Of a stretch of 64,000 nt of DNA, positions 19,920 through 30,719 are shown one piece after another. Both the position numbers and the translations under genes were made by a program. The notes under the pieces were generated by a model. It did no database searches. It had not been told where the DNA came from and worked only from the letters and a program-made list of their open reading frames with translations. The DNA is from Hysterangium stoloniferum (Eukaryota > Basidiomycota > Agaricomycetes > Hysterangiales > Hysterangiaceae): NCBI GenBank assembly GCA_015178975.1, contig WHVD01000102.1, positions 127,001 to 191,000 on the forward strand. The letters run 5' to 3'. How positions within the stretch are numbered: the stretch's first letter is position 1; each line of letters opens with the position of its first letter.

Positions 19920-21817
19920 TCAGATTAGAGAATCACGCTGTGCTCGGTTAACTGCCTTCTTCACAGCTTTGGAGACAAAGTTTGCATTTCCTTCACTCAA
20001 GCTGCATGGTGGTCCCTCATACCAACTCTCTGACATTCCTGCTATCTCATCAATGCAAAGGAAATCCTTTGCCACAAGGTTGGCAGCTATGCCATCTAGG
20101 CCACGACACTGAGGATGGTGTTCCATAAGTTTCTGAAAAAAAACCCTCCATCTCTGGGTAATCAATGTCAAAACTCATGTTCGACAGACCACCACTGTTG
20201 CTAGAGTTGGCCACTGTGGCTGTGCTAAGGACAGTAGGGGCCTGAGCCACTGGAGGTGCATGCATCATGCTTGCAAATCCCGAGGCCATGCCCATCATCA
20301 TGTCAGCAAATGGGGCTGTAGCATTGGTCATGTCCATAGGGCAAGGTCCAGTGGCTAGTGTAGGTACAGAAGCTGTTTTGGAAAGACGTTCAGCTCTGGT
20401 GGCATGGAAGTCTTCAAATGCACCAGTGTCAGGTGGAATATCCAGTGTTACTCCATGTGTATCATGGGCCTATCTCAGGGTCAGCAATATATAATATATT
20501 AGTTTGTTCCACTCACTATTGCACATGCCCATGCATGAATTTGCACCAAATTCAGAGGCACATGCACGGCATGCTTGTTGCCTTTGCAATACACTTCCTC
20601 ACCACACTTGGTGCATTGCTTGAGTCGATTTTTGAGAATCCGCATCTTTTCTTTCTCCTTGATAGACATTAGTTCACTCTCATCTAACTGCAGCCCCCGT
20701 GACCCAGCAGTTGTATCCAAGTTCAACATTGGCAGTGCTACAGTTTTGCCCCTGCATTTTTTGCTGCTAGCATGGGCATTAAGAGGACTGGTAGTCGTAT
20801 CTGCAAGTCTCTTTTGCAAGGAGGCCATATACTTCGTAATTTGTCAGCAAGATCCACCTGTCAGTCCAGGCAGACACAAGCTTACCCCCTGGGACTCATC
20901 AACAAGAAGTTTGCCATTGATAATTGCATCTTTTGTATGGACCAAGAGAGCATGCTGCTTCAGACCCTCCCAATCTATCTCAGTGCGAAGGTTGATGCCT
21001 TCACGTGGACTTCCCTTGAGAACATACAGTAGATCCGGCTTTCTAGCAAAGTTATGGCATCCCATAAACTCATGTATATTATGCAGTGCTTCAGAAAAGG
21101 TGGCACCAAATGGAATAGTAAGTCTGCCTTGCCCATTTGAAAATCCAAGTGGAACGAAGATGGCTAAAGCTGATGTCACAAAGTCAGGGGTACAAGTGTC
21201 AGATGATTGAAGTACATACTTCAGTCATTGTCCGACAATATTGGTTGTGCCTTTGCAGCTGCTTTGGGAGGCCTTCCCTTAGTCTTTGCCCTCCTCTTCA
21301 GCTTCTGTCCCTCCTCAATGGTGCTGTTGTCATCATCTTTCTCACTATCAGCACTGACCATCACAATGTCTTCAGAATCGACACCGTCACTGGCATCTAC
21401 TTCTGGTCTATAGTCATCAACAGCTGCATCTTTTGGAGTATCCTGAAGTGCATTGTCATCCAGGTCAGTGTTGGAGAGTAGGGGTGCCCAAGTGACACAT
21501 TTATGTGCGGTGTCCGAGTATGACCTGGTTTTCATACCAGCATCTGGAGATGCTGAATATAAACAGCAATGTTCTCAAGAGGTCAGAGACATACCTTTTC
21601 CCTCATCTGTAAGTAAAGTTTTCTTTCCTGCTTTTTGTTTTTCAGAGACTGACCTTTTATTACCCATAATGAATAAAGCTTTTGAGGGAGCGTGGGAGAT
21701 TTCTTTTAGCTCAATTTTGCATCTTTCCCTTCGCTCAGGGAAAGCTTGAGACAGCTTCATGTTTATCTTCATTGACATGCCAACATGAGTCTGAAGTATT
21801 GATACAAAGATAGACAT
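19920..21817 (-). pseudogene. Accessory gene of the long-inverted-repeat element, AT-hook-like, with two lesions
   Basis: At least five exons on the minus strand: about 21817-21598 (KINMKLSQAFPERRERCKIE), 21545-21224 (acidic, then KRRAKTKGRPPKAAAK, an AT-hook-like KGRPPK core), 21170-20890 (FVPLGFSNGQGRLTIPFGAT), 20828-20524 (KQCTKCGEEVYCKGNKHAVHV), and about 20469-19920. Introns are about 50 nt. An in-frame TGA follows ILSDND, and a T8 run at about 20137-20144 where T7 would keep the frame from GFF into QKLMEHHPQ breaks the last exon. The protein family is not recognised. The AT-hook and the Cys pair suggest DNA or chromatin binding, which is inference. It is adjacent to and convergent with the transposase. 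Confidence 0.55.
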
Positions 21818-21965
21818 GATAAGGAGGGCACCTCATCATTGAGGGTGGTCAGAAGTTGGTACTTTCAGGAATGGTAAGCATATTTGCATTCCTTCAATAT
21901 TGAGCTGCTAACAGTCTTTGTTGCCATGTCCTGTCCTACACAAACCATACCTATATCTTTCTCTA

Positions 21966-24919
21966 GGTTCATGCGGTATTATATATTTATACATCTTCAT
22001 AGGCAAGGACCGGTCTCATTCCACCCTCCCTTTGTGTTCACCATTGGAGGCGGACGCATCATGGCTTATTGAAGTCACTCCTCCTTGGGGTGATCGATCT
22101 GGAGCACCCACTGGCTTTTCCCCTCCTGCAAGTTTGCTAAAGAGCATTGCCACTGCTGCAACGTGGCATGTGAACGTCACAACAGACAAAGAGAACTCGC
22201 ACATACTCCCTGGCAAAGAGAACACTAATATGCATAAATGCCAGGAGAGCATCCATGGTCATCAGAGAACACAAAGTGCAAAGACTATTCTACCACAGAG
22301 CAAACCTCCCGCACTCGTCCAACCTTTCAAATGTCTGGTTTCTCTTGCTTTATTCACTATGCAATCACTGACTTTTCAGGTCTGTAGATGTCACTCGTAA
22401 AGTACCAAGCTTTAATACTGGGACATCATCTCTATCTCCTACCTCTGGAACAGCTTCACATCGACCAACAAACTCCCTCAAGGTCACACCTACTGCTTGG
22501 TATAACCCCTCTATCGCCACTGACACGAGCAATCGCAATTCCGTCTTGATGGCCAGTTCATTCGTGTCAAAGGAAAATAGTGTGGTCAATTCACGCACAA
22601 GTTCTGGTTGATGTGTTCCTGTGCACAAGCCAATACCCGCTGTTTTCGCAGCTGCACATAAAGGGAATCAGATTGAGAATGACATGGATAATGCTGTTGG
22701 ACATGAAGTCACGTGACAGAATAAAGAAAATCGTAAAAGTTGCGTGCTTGTCGATCTTATGAAGCTCAAGGCGAACGAGGAGGTAAACATCACTACTCCT
22801 GTGTCAGAGGGTAGGGTAGGTGCTGCAGGATTGTTAACACCTGTGGTGGAAGGTTAGCTTTCCTTGCTATGATTTATGTTTAGTCTGGTGACAAGATGAA
22901 TCAAACTTCATTCAGATCCTCCACGCTTATTCGTGAGCGATATGTTCCCCCGTTAAATGAAGGAGTCCATCGGTATCACAGGATTAAACAAAGCATCAAG
23001 CAATCGTTGGGTAATCTAATCACTTCTTTGACTTGAGTCTCTAGTCCAACTGATTTTTCTGCAGACAAAGGCATCCGGTTATACAATAGTTCTGCCTTAG
23101 GGAGCTACGGTAACTTACTTGGCAACAAATCAACCACTGGTCTATCTTCGGTCGCTCCAGAGCTCAGTCATTCCACAGAGGGGGATAGTACAAGGCCCTC
23201 CAAAGATACAAAAGAATCTTGGGAAAGTGATGCTGCTGTTCACATTGGTATGTTTACATCATGATAGAACCGGCAAACGAATAACTCCCCACATGTAGCC
23301 AAAAGTTCTTTACCAACAGTGTGCCATGCAATAAGAAATGAGCAGATAGCTGCAGATAATCACCTGGATCGAATGACTATTTGGATACGGAATGTAGAGA
23401 GAGTGGTTGAGGATGCATGAGCTAATTTTGCTGCAGGAAGCATGATGCCATTGCCGCCTCTTCCTCCAGACTGCTCAAGCCAACCGCCGAGCTTCCACAA
23501 AGGTCACAGAAATATTCCAGGACAATAACATGGCCGGAGACAACAGTCTAAATGACGCACCTCCTGTGCGTCAGCGACGTGTTACCCTGGTATCAAAATC
23601 TCCTGAGAACCATGATGGAGAGCAAAATAGATCCTCAGATGATCCTGCACCTATGCCAGAGATGGCTAGAAAAGGAACATCCCAAAGTGTTGTTGATTTT
23701 GCACACCCCATTACACCTCTTGTTACACTCGAGCTTGAACTTGCCAAGAGTGGTATGCACCCCCATTGTTATACATCTTTTCTTTTTTTAACTGAGCATC
23801 TTTGCAGAAACACATACACCCTTACGCAGCCCAACTTGGGTATCTGCCGTATTGGACCCAACGCTTTCTTTGTGCCCCCAACGCTTTCTTTGTGCCCCCA
23901 ACGCTTTCTTTGTGCCCCCAATGCTTTCTTTGTGCCCCCAACGCTTTCTTTGTGCCCCCAACGCTTTCTTTGCACCCCCAATCCCGGTAGAGCATGAGCC
24001 ATCAGCACACGAAACACCATTTGCCGCTACAGAACATCTTCATGGACTTTCAACACCTATATGTTCAAATGAACTCTCCCATATCACAGGTGCTAACTAT
24101 GATGAAATCCTAATGTCTTCATCAGGCGTGAAATGTTTAGGGAAGGGTTATGAATCTCATGCCACGATATCCCACATCGTCGAGCATCCTGCTTCAGCAT
24201 TCAAACAGAACCCTAAATTGTTCCATTCTGTTTGACAAGGCATAGCCCCACCACCAGAGACACCCAGAAAGGCGGTGTCAGTAGATGAGTTGGGAGCTCT
24301 CAGTGCTGCCCAAGAATCTGCCGCTTGTAAGGACGACAGTAACCATACTATTAAGCTCATGCGCTGAGCTTTCAAGGCTGGTGGAACCGTTTCCCACAGG
24401 TTATCAAAGGCCATCTAAATCATTTCTTTCTTTTGCATTATCCATTGCTGGCTGTCTGTTCTCATGTTTTGCATAAATGTTTCCTCAACACTACAATGAT
24501 TTTCACACCATTACTTTATCAATGCTCATCTCTTCCCCCCTCAAGGGAATCCCCTGCTATGCCCCAACTCTGATCCCCATGTCAATGCATGTCCAGATGA
24601 TGCCTCTACCCTGCCCCATGTATCTTCTACCCTCAACCGAGATGCATTGGCCTTTTTCTTGGCAGGTTATCTGGACCAACCGTTTGTAATCACCCTATTG
24701 CATATTATTGCCTGGATCTTGAACGAGCCTTTCGTCACATTCCTATCCGGCCAGCTGATTGGCCACTACTGGGTTTCCATTGGGCAGGAAAATTTTATTA
24801 TGAGCTGTTCCTCATGCATGGGTGAGTCATTCCCTGCTACATATTCAGTGACTACAACTTCTGCAGGTGGAACTGGTGCTATGTTCCTCATTTTGTTGTC
24901 ATTCTTTCATTTTCACTGA
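21966..24919 (+). pseudogene. Right-arm copy of the multi-exon arm gene, with TGA stops
   Basis: The same coding blocks as in the left arm, now on the plus strand: LIEVTPPWGDRSGAPTGFSP (about 22060-22120), VPSFNTGTSSLSPTSGTASH (22400-22860), VCHAIRNEQIAADNHLDRMT (from 23320), the DDPAPMPEMARKGTSQ block (from 23638), a 20-bp repeat segment (23868-23990), PASAFKQNPKLFHSV (to 24235), and the hydrophobic end (24647-24919). Three Arg codons of the left copy are TGA here (about 22609, 22716 and 23419). The 5' exons found in the core next to the left arm are missing on this side, so this copy lacks its own start. Confidence 0.55.
23868..23990 (+). repeat. 20-bp minisatellite in the right arm (about 6 units)
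   Basis: Units of CCAACGCTTTCTTTGTGCCC in six near-perfect tandem copies, mirroring the four-unit array at 7549-7629. Confidence 0.93.
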
Positions 24920-25706
24920 CAATGACATCATACAGTGCTTTATCTCCAACTCAAAGGCATGCAGAAATACTACATGTATCGTTAAGACACTTTTGATGCA
25001 CTTTGAGAGTGTGGGAGTTGTGTAAGAGTGGATGGATGACCGGTGCCCATAGGAGTACAGTGGGAGACTTTGGCATCTGATTATAGTATCTCAAATGTTC
25101 TTTCACATGGTATTTACATTTAATGACTGTTTTATATCATTTCCTTCTGATATATCTACAGGTCTCAGCTTACTCTCAAGTGATACATTTCCCAGGCAGG
25201 GCGGGAACATTGCTGGGCATGCTGGGATCACATCTGTCACAAAAAATGTACATTAGGCACTAAATACACATATTAGCTACAACATGCTCCACAGGAGAGG
25301 TAGATCGGCCAGTGGTTCCTGTATAAATGAGTTCGCCAGGAGGAGGTGCCAAAACATGGTCAACTTGACTTTACACATTCCATGGGACAGTCAGTAAAAG
25401 GGGGAAGGTTGGTAACACTAGATATATATTATATAAACACTATATTACAAGTTCAGGTTCTACAGTCCATTGTACAGCCTGCAACTGAGTGCGTGAGCTG
25501 CATGTACACTAGCATAAAGACAAATGTTATGTGAGGAGAATTTTTTGAAAGTAATATTGGAAAGCACTAGTATATTTAATTACAAGACAAACTATCTAGT
25601 CGTTATGTGATTTGGTGGTGTATTCGTGGAGATATCACGTTCGCAAGTTGGGACACGTTCTGCAAAAACTAATACAAGCGTGCGCCTTACGTAATGCAAA
25701 CAGCTG

Positions 25707-27518
25707 TAATGGGGCTGTGTATTTGCCCATTTTCATTAAACTCTTTTTGGAGCTCCACCAGCTCCTTGGCCACCCCAAACTCCTCCCTAGGCTCCTTGGA
25801 ACTTCCACCCTTGGAATCCTTATACATGTATCCTCCATATTCCACCAAGAACTCCCAGAACTCCCCACAGAGTCCCCGGAGACTCTCCACCATAGCCCCT
25901 TGCACCTGTGCTCTTTTCAAGCAACCGGTTCTGCCCCAAAGCTTCCTCCAAGGCCCCAGGCTCTTCCACGAATATACCTGCTTCCCGTACCACAGACCCT
26001 GTGGGATCATGAATCAGTGAGCACCTTGCTTTGAGGTGCACACATGGCCAACAGCCTGGGCCCTGCCCAGACTTCTGGTAACACTTGTTACGACCGGACA
26101 ATCCCGCTGGACTCCGGGCACTAACCCGTATGCCCCCACGCGCTACAAGCACCAATCATCTGTTTATAGGATTTCCCGCCCGGACTCCGTTACGTCAAGA
26201 CTCGTTACGTTCGACCTCATTACGATACATATCAGTCACCGGACTTCCCCCAGACTCCGTCTCTGTCTATGTCCGTCTTCGTCCCACGCATCAGTCACCG
26301 GACCCCGCTTAGAATCCCGTCACCGCTCTAATCGAGCCCCGTTCCCGTTTTAGTCAAATGACCTGTCACAATTTAGGACTCCGCTCCCACGCCGTTTCCC
26401 GTTATGGGTTATGCTTTGTCACGATTTGGACTCCGCTCCATTCTGTTCCGTTCCTAACACCAATTTGGTGTTTACTATTCCCGTTTCATGTTTTGTGAGT
26501 TTTCGTTTCGTTATTACTGGATTTGGTATGTCATGCATTCCACGGTCTATATAAACTGGCAGATGTTGTACATACAATCCAGTCAGAAAATTAGCTTAGA
26601 TTCCCCCCAGTAATCTAATAATATTTTCCGCTCTAAAACCTTACTCGATTCACATCGCTCGCACTAGTCGGAGCCCACGGGCTCTGGTGCATCTATCTCT
26701 CTCAACCAGCTCGGCTCATGACCCACGACCTCCGACTTACGACCCACAACCCGACTTACGACCTACGACCCACGAACCCCACCCGGACTCCCCGGGATCC
26801 CCGTCCATCCGTTTGAAATTGGACAACACGATCTAGCGAGGGCGCAGCCTATAAGCTGAAGCCAAGTCCTACCGGATATCCCGCAGGTTTCTCCGGAAAC
26901 CCGGCCTGTGTGTGTATCCTAACAACACTCTGCATTGTGGTCATTGCACCCAGTGCACTGTGGGATGCTTTTTGACTCCAGACATACTAGAGCCATTTTC
27001 CTTGTCTTCTGTTGTTTGGGTCAGTCTCAAACATTCCCATGGACCTGCCACTTACCTTTTGCAGGCTCTTGGCCTCCCCCTCAGACTTGGACTCCACTTC
27101 TATTGCTTTGTGCTAGAAAGCAACAGTTAGTGGAGTCAGAAAAAAGGGAAAGAAGTTTAATGTTACCTTGCCCATGGCCCTCTCCACAGCTGCTCTGGCA
27201 CACTCCACAGTAACCCACACCACCACCTCCTCTTCCTTCTTCCTTTCCTCTTCAGCCTCCTTCTTGCCAACCAGCACAGCCTGATACTCTCGCTCCAGTT
27301 CCTCCTCCACCTCCTTGGCCTGTCTCTCGGCATCTTCTTGTTGATGGTGCTGCTCTGCATGCTGTGCCAATAATTGGGCAGCCATGAGAGGTGCCCAGAT
27401 AACAGGGCCCATGGAGGGCCCAGCCATCATGTTGGGTTTTCAAGGCATTGGCTTTGGTGCCATGTGATCGAGTGAGGATGGTGGGGGTATGAAAGAAGAG
27501 AAATTTTATTATTTCCAA
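25707..27518 (-). pseudogene. Antisense accessory gene of gypsy-A, split by a solo LTR
   Basis: This is the counterpart of the antisense gene in gypsy-B. The first exon is at about 27430-27165 (MAAQLLAQHAEQHHQQ, then a charged coiled-coil helix KEVEEELEREYQAVLV). An intron and an acidic segment follow. The first CX2CX6C motif, CTGCNDHNAEC, lies at about 26929-26962 on one side of the solo LTR. The second, CWPCVHLKARC, lies at about 26020-26055 on the other. The end FLVEYGGYMYKDS...KELVELQKEF is at about 25860-25740. The conserved order of helix, two Cys motifs and a VEYG-x-Y-x-Y tail in both gypsy copies supports a real accessory protein. Frame breaks and the LTR disable this copy. Confidence 0.65.
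26086..26924 (+). repeat. Solo gypsy LTR with TSD ACACT
   Basis: It runs from TGTTACGACCGG to ATCCTAACA, 839 bp, with ACACT at 26081-26085 and 26925-26929. It contains the TATA-like GTCTATATAAACTGGCAG. It interrupts the antisense accessory gene of gypsy-A. Confidence 0.95.
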
Positions 27519-27647
27519 TTTTTATATAGACTTGTCACATTTGAACCTTACCTTCCAGATCACATGACTCTTTGACACATATGTGTAACTGACAAACTTT
27601 ATCAAGTTCTAGAGCCTCTATGGAACTTTGGCATAAAGGGAGGGTAC

Positions 27648-28404
27648 TGTTAGGACTGGAAAACCTGCTGGGCTCCAGACCCCATCCTATATGCACCCAA
27701 CTCTTTATACCCACCAAGTCAAAGTTCACAACTGGACAACCCACCAGAACCTGGACATCAAACCTGTCTTTGCCTGACCCCCTGTGTCTCATGCACCAGT
27801 CATCAGAATACCTGCCAGGACCTGCACATGTCAACCTGTCTATATCTGACTCTGTCCCAAGTACCAGTTCACTGGACTCTGCCTGAACAACCCATCAGCT
27901 CTCTAACTGAGCTCAGTTCCCATTATGGTCAAATGACCTGTCATGTTTGATTTCCTGCTTCCATTCTGTTCCATCCCTAACACCTGATTTGGTGTTTACT
28001 ACTCTCATTTCATGATTGCCTGTTTTGTCTTTGATTACTACCAGATTTGGTATTGCATACATTCCACAGTCTATATATCCTAGCAATGTTTGTACATACA
28101 ATCCAGTCAGAAAATTGACTAATTTCTCCCCCAGTAATGTAGCATACATATATCCCACTCCATCCCCATCTCTCATCTTCAAAAACAATGCCATCAACCT
28201 CGTCGGAGCCCACAGGCCTTCCAACTGATCTCCCGACCTATCAACCTATCAACTACTCCTGGACTCCCTGGGTTTTCCATCCACTTGTTTGAAATTGGAC
28301 ACTACGATCTCATGAGGATGCAGCCTATAAGCTGAAGCCAAGTCCTACCAGATTGTCCATGGGTTTCTCCAGAAACCCTCCATGAGCCTGCATGTCCTTT
28401 AACA
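27648..28404 (+). repeat. Gypsy LTR, 3' LTR of gypsy-A
   Basis: It starts TGTTAGGACTGGAAAACCTG after the purine-rich tract AAAGGGAGGGTAC and ends CCTTTAACA. At 757 bp it is the most diverged LTR of the family in this window, in keeping with gypsy-A being an older layer. The right flank is Ty1/copia gag sequence. Confidence 0.85.
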
Positions 28405-28700
28405 CTCTCTTGGCAATGACTTCCGCAATGTGCACTCCATTATTACTCAGGATATCTCTTCCTCTACCAATTCTACCCCGTTCACATCTGCCCACCTCTG
28501 TGCCTATTTAGACAATGAGCAGAACCTCCTTAATTCTGACAAGGTGCAACATACTGCTTTGATCACTCTGTCTGCTCAAAACCCCTTGAAGTCCTCCTCA
28601 GTTATCTGCTCCAATTGCAGATGCAGCTATCACAAGGTGGAGTTCTGCATCCAACCTGGTGGGGCATGGCAGGTAAAACTCTAGATGAATCTAAACAGGC
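28405..28700 (+). pseudogene. copia gag C-terminal part with CCHC knuckle
   Basis: The frame reads through a polar helix (AYLDNEQNLLNSDKVQHTAL) to a knuckle, CSNCRCSYHKVEFC, with C-X2-C-X4-H-X4-C spacing. It continues to about 28690, where a stop appears. Confidence 0.8.
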
Positions 28701-29059
28701 TCATTGTCTCGTCCATGGTAAATTGGGCAACCCCACTTTGGTGATCACCCCCCCCCCTACTACTGCCACCACCACCCCCACTGCATCGAAAGTCCCTATA
28801 CAATTACAGGGAGCAGATGGCCATATCTACATCATCAATATGAACTCAGTGGATTTCTCCTCTTCTTCCACACCTAACCCACCTACTGTCAATATGGCCA
28901 TCTCTTCCCCACAGGACACAATTGAATATGATGGATAGCTCATCATTGAGGAGGAGTTGGCTCTTAATATTGACTGATCACTACATAGCCAACCTACCCT
29001 GGCTGCCACTGACACTGCTGACATTACCCCTATATCCCAATCCAACCACACACCCATAT

Positions 29060-30520
29060 CCACTGACTCACATCCATTCTGGATGGACAGTGGTGCATCC
29101 ATCCACATATCTCCCAATCATACTGACTTCTTGGCATTATGAGCCATCACCCCTTGCTCCATAAAATGATTAGGCAGCTCCTCTGTATGGGCGATGGGAA
29201 TCAGCAATATAAAACTTTGGATTAGTCATGGTACACACCTTATCTTACAGAACATCCTTTATATTCCAGATGCAACAGTAATATTAATCTCAATCTGCTG
29301 CCTCACAAAGGACTCAAACATTATCACGCATTTCGATGATATGTCCTGTTGGTTAAGTACAAAATCATCCAGAACAACCATTGTGTGGGGAAGCCTACTG
29401 CCACAAAAACATCTGTATTTCCTACACATCTACTCCACTCAAGCAAACATGCTTTCATTACTCATCGCACAGCCACAATCAAAATCTGGCACTGCCATCT
29501 TGGTCACACAAACTACCAAGCTATTTGAGATATGATCAACACCAACCTCCTTACAGGTGTGACCCCAACATCTTCTAAACATCCTCCTCCTAAATGTGAC
29601 TCCTGCATTCTCAGGAAACAGACCAAAACACCTGTTCCAAAGACACAGGAAGAAGGAGTATGACATAGAGCAACAAGGAGACTCGAAAGGTGTGGATAGA
29701 TCTATCTGGACCTAGTCCTGTTACCTCAAGAACCAGACAAAGCTACATTGTGAATATTGTAGATGATTACTCCAGTTTCTGCTGGACAATATTACTCAAA
29801 CTTAAAAGTGATGCTCTTCTGCAACTTCAAAACTGGGAATGTGCTTGTGAAGTTGAGACTGGCTTAAAAATAGGTATATATAGAACAGACAATGGAGAAC
29901 TCAAGAGTTCTGACATGGAAAATTGGCTCAAATTATGAGGAACTGACCATCAATTCACGCCTCCATATACTTTGGCACATATTGGATATGTGGAATGATT
30001 ACACTGTACCCTCATGGCCAAGGCATGAACTATGTGAATCTACTCTGAATTACCTACATATCTATGGGACAAATCATACCTAACCACTACCCACTTACAT
30101 GTTAAGACACTCACCAAATCCCTACCACACAAAACACCTTGGGAAATGTGGTATAGCCAAAAACTGGATTATTCTTACATGTGTGAAATTGGTTGTCACA
30201 CATTTGTACTAATCCAAAACAAGGTAAATCCCAAAATATTTGAGTGATCTATTGAGTGTATCCTTATTGGGTATGATGGCCACTCTAAAACTTATTGATG
30301 CTATGATCCCAAAACACATCAAATTTACAGCTCTTACTATGTCTGTTTTGTTGAAAGTCATGATGGTCATTCCCACACTCCCACCATTCAACCTGTCCCA
30401 GATACAACCATGTCTACACATCTGCCACACACTCACTCTGACTTACACCCTACTGAACCTATTTTCAAAGAACCTATGGTGACATTTCCCCAATCCTTGA
30501 CTCATCCAACCCCCCTGAAT
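29060..30520 (+). pseudogene. copia protease and integrase
   Basis: The protease active-site region is visible as FWMDSGASIHISPN at about 29080-29120, followed by the VLYIPD-like strand (LQNILYIPDATVILIS). The integrase core starts around 29690 (VWIDLSGPSPVTS, IVNIVDDYSSFCW, IYRTDNGELKSS), with later pieces such as PWEMWYSQKLDYSYMCEIGC and ILIGYDGHSKTYRCYDPK. There are stops at about 28937, 29140, 29938 and 30245, so it is inactive. Confidence 0.8.
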
Positions 30521-30719
30521 TGACAGACATACTACCAGCCAATCCACCTGCACTTCGACACCTCGATCGTGCCATTCAGGAATCTAAAGATAGTGCAGAT
30601 CAACTACAGTTACAAGAACAGGATCGCCTACACACCATAAATGCTCTGCACAATGTTTCCATTGAACCCAGCTCTTCTACAATCAGTGATTATGAGCTTC
30701 AACACACCTTACATATCCT

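Larger units (their letters stand above)
5815..25706. mobile_element. 19.9-kb long-inverted-repeat DNA transposon candidate with Tc1/mariner-like transposase
   Basis: Both ends read CAGCTGTTTGCATTAC going inward and are flanked by TA (5813-5814 and 25707-25708). The outer sequence on both sides is one gypsy-A element, and joining the flanks recreates a 12-bp stretch that differs by one base from gypsy-B at 2559-2570. The left arm runs inward to about 17530 (interrupted by nested insertions) and the right arm from about 21950. They are inverted copies of about 3.76 kb, plus a 0.74-kb extra block in the left arm. The unique core (17531-21950) carries an intact DD34E transposase (18620-19833), a minus-strand gene with an AT-hook-like motif, and 5' exons of the left-arm gene. 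TA targeting agrees with the Tc1/mariner superfamily, but ownership of these ends by this transposase is inferred. An alternative is a segmental inverted duplication that happened to include a Tc1 gene. Confidence 0.7.
21950..25706. repeat. Right arm of the long inverted repeat
   Basis: This is the inverted copy of the left arm without nested insertions. The inner end is at about 21950, where CCTATATCTTTCTCTAGGTTCATGCGG mirrors the left-arm sequence split by the solo LTR at 16464-17507. The inner boundary falls in an intron-like sequence, so the exon just outside the boundary differs between arms. Confidence 0.88.
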
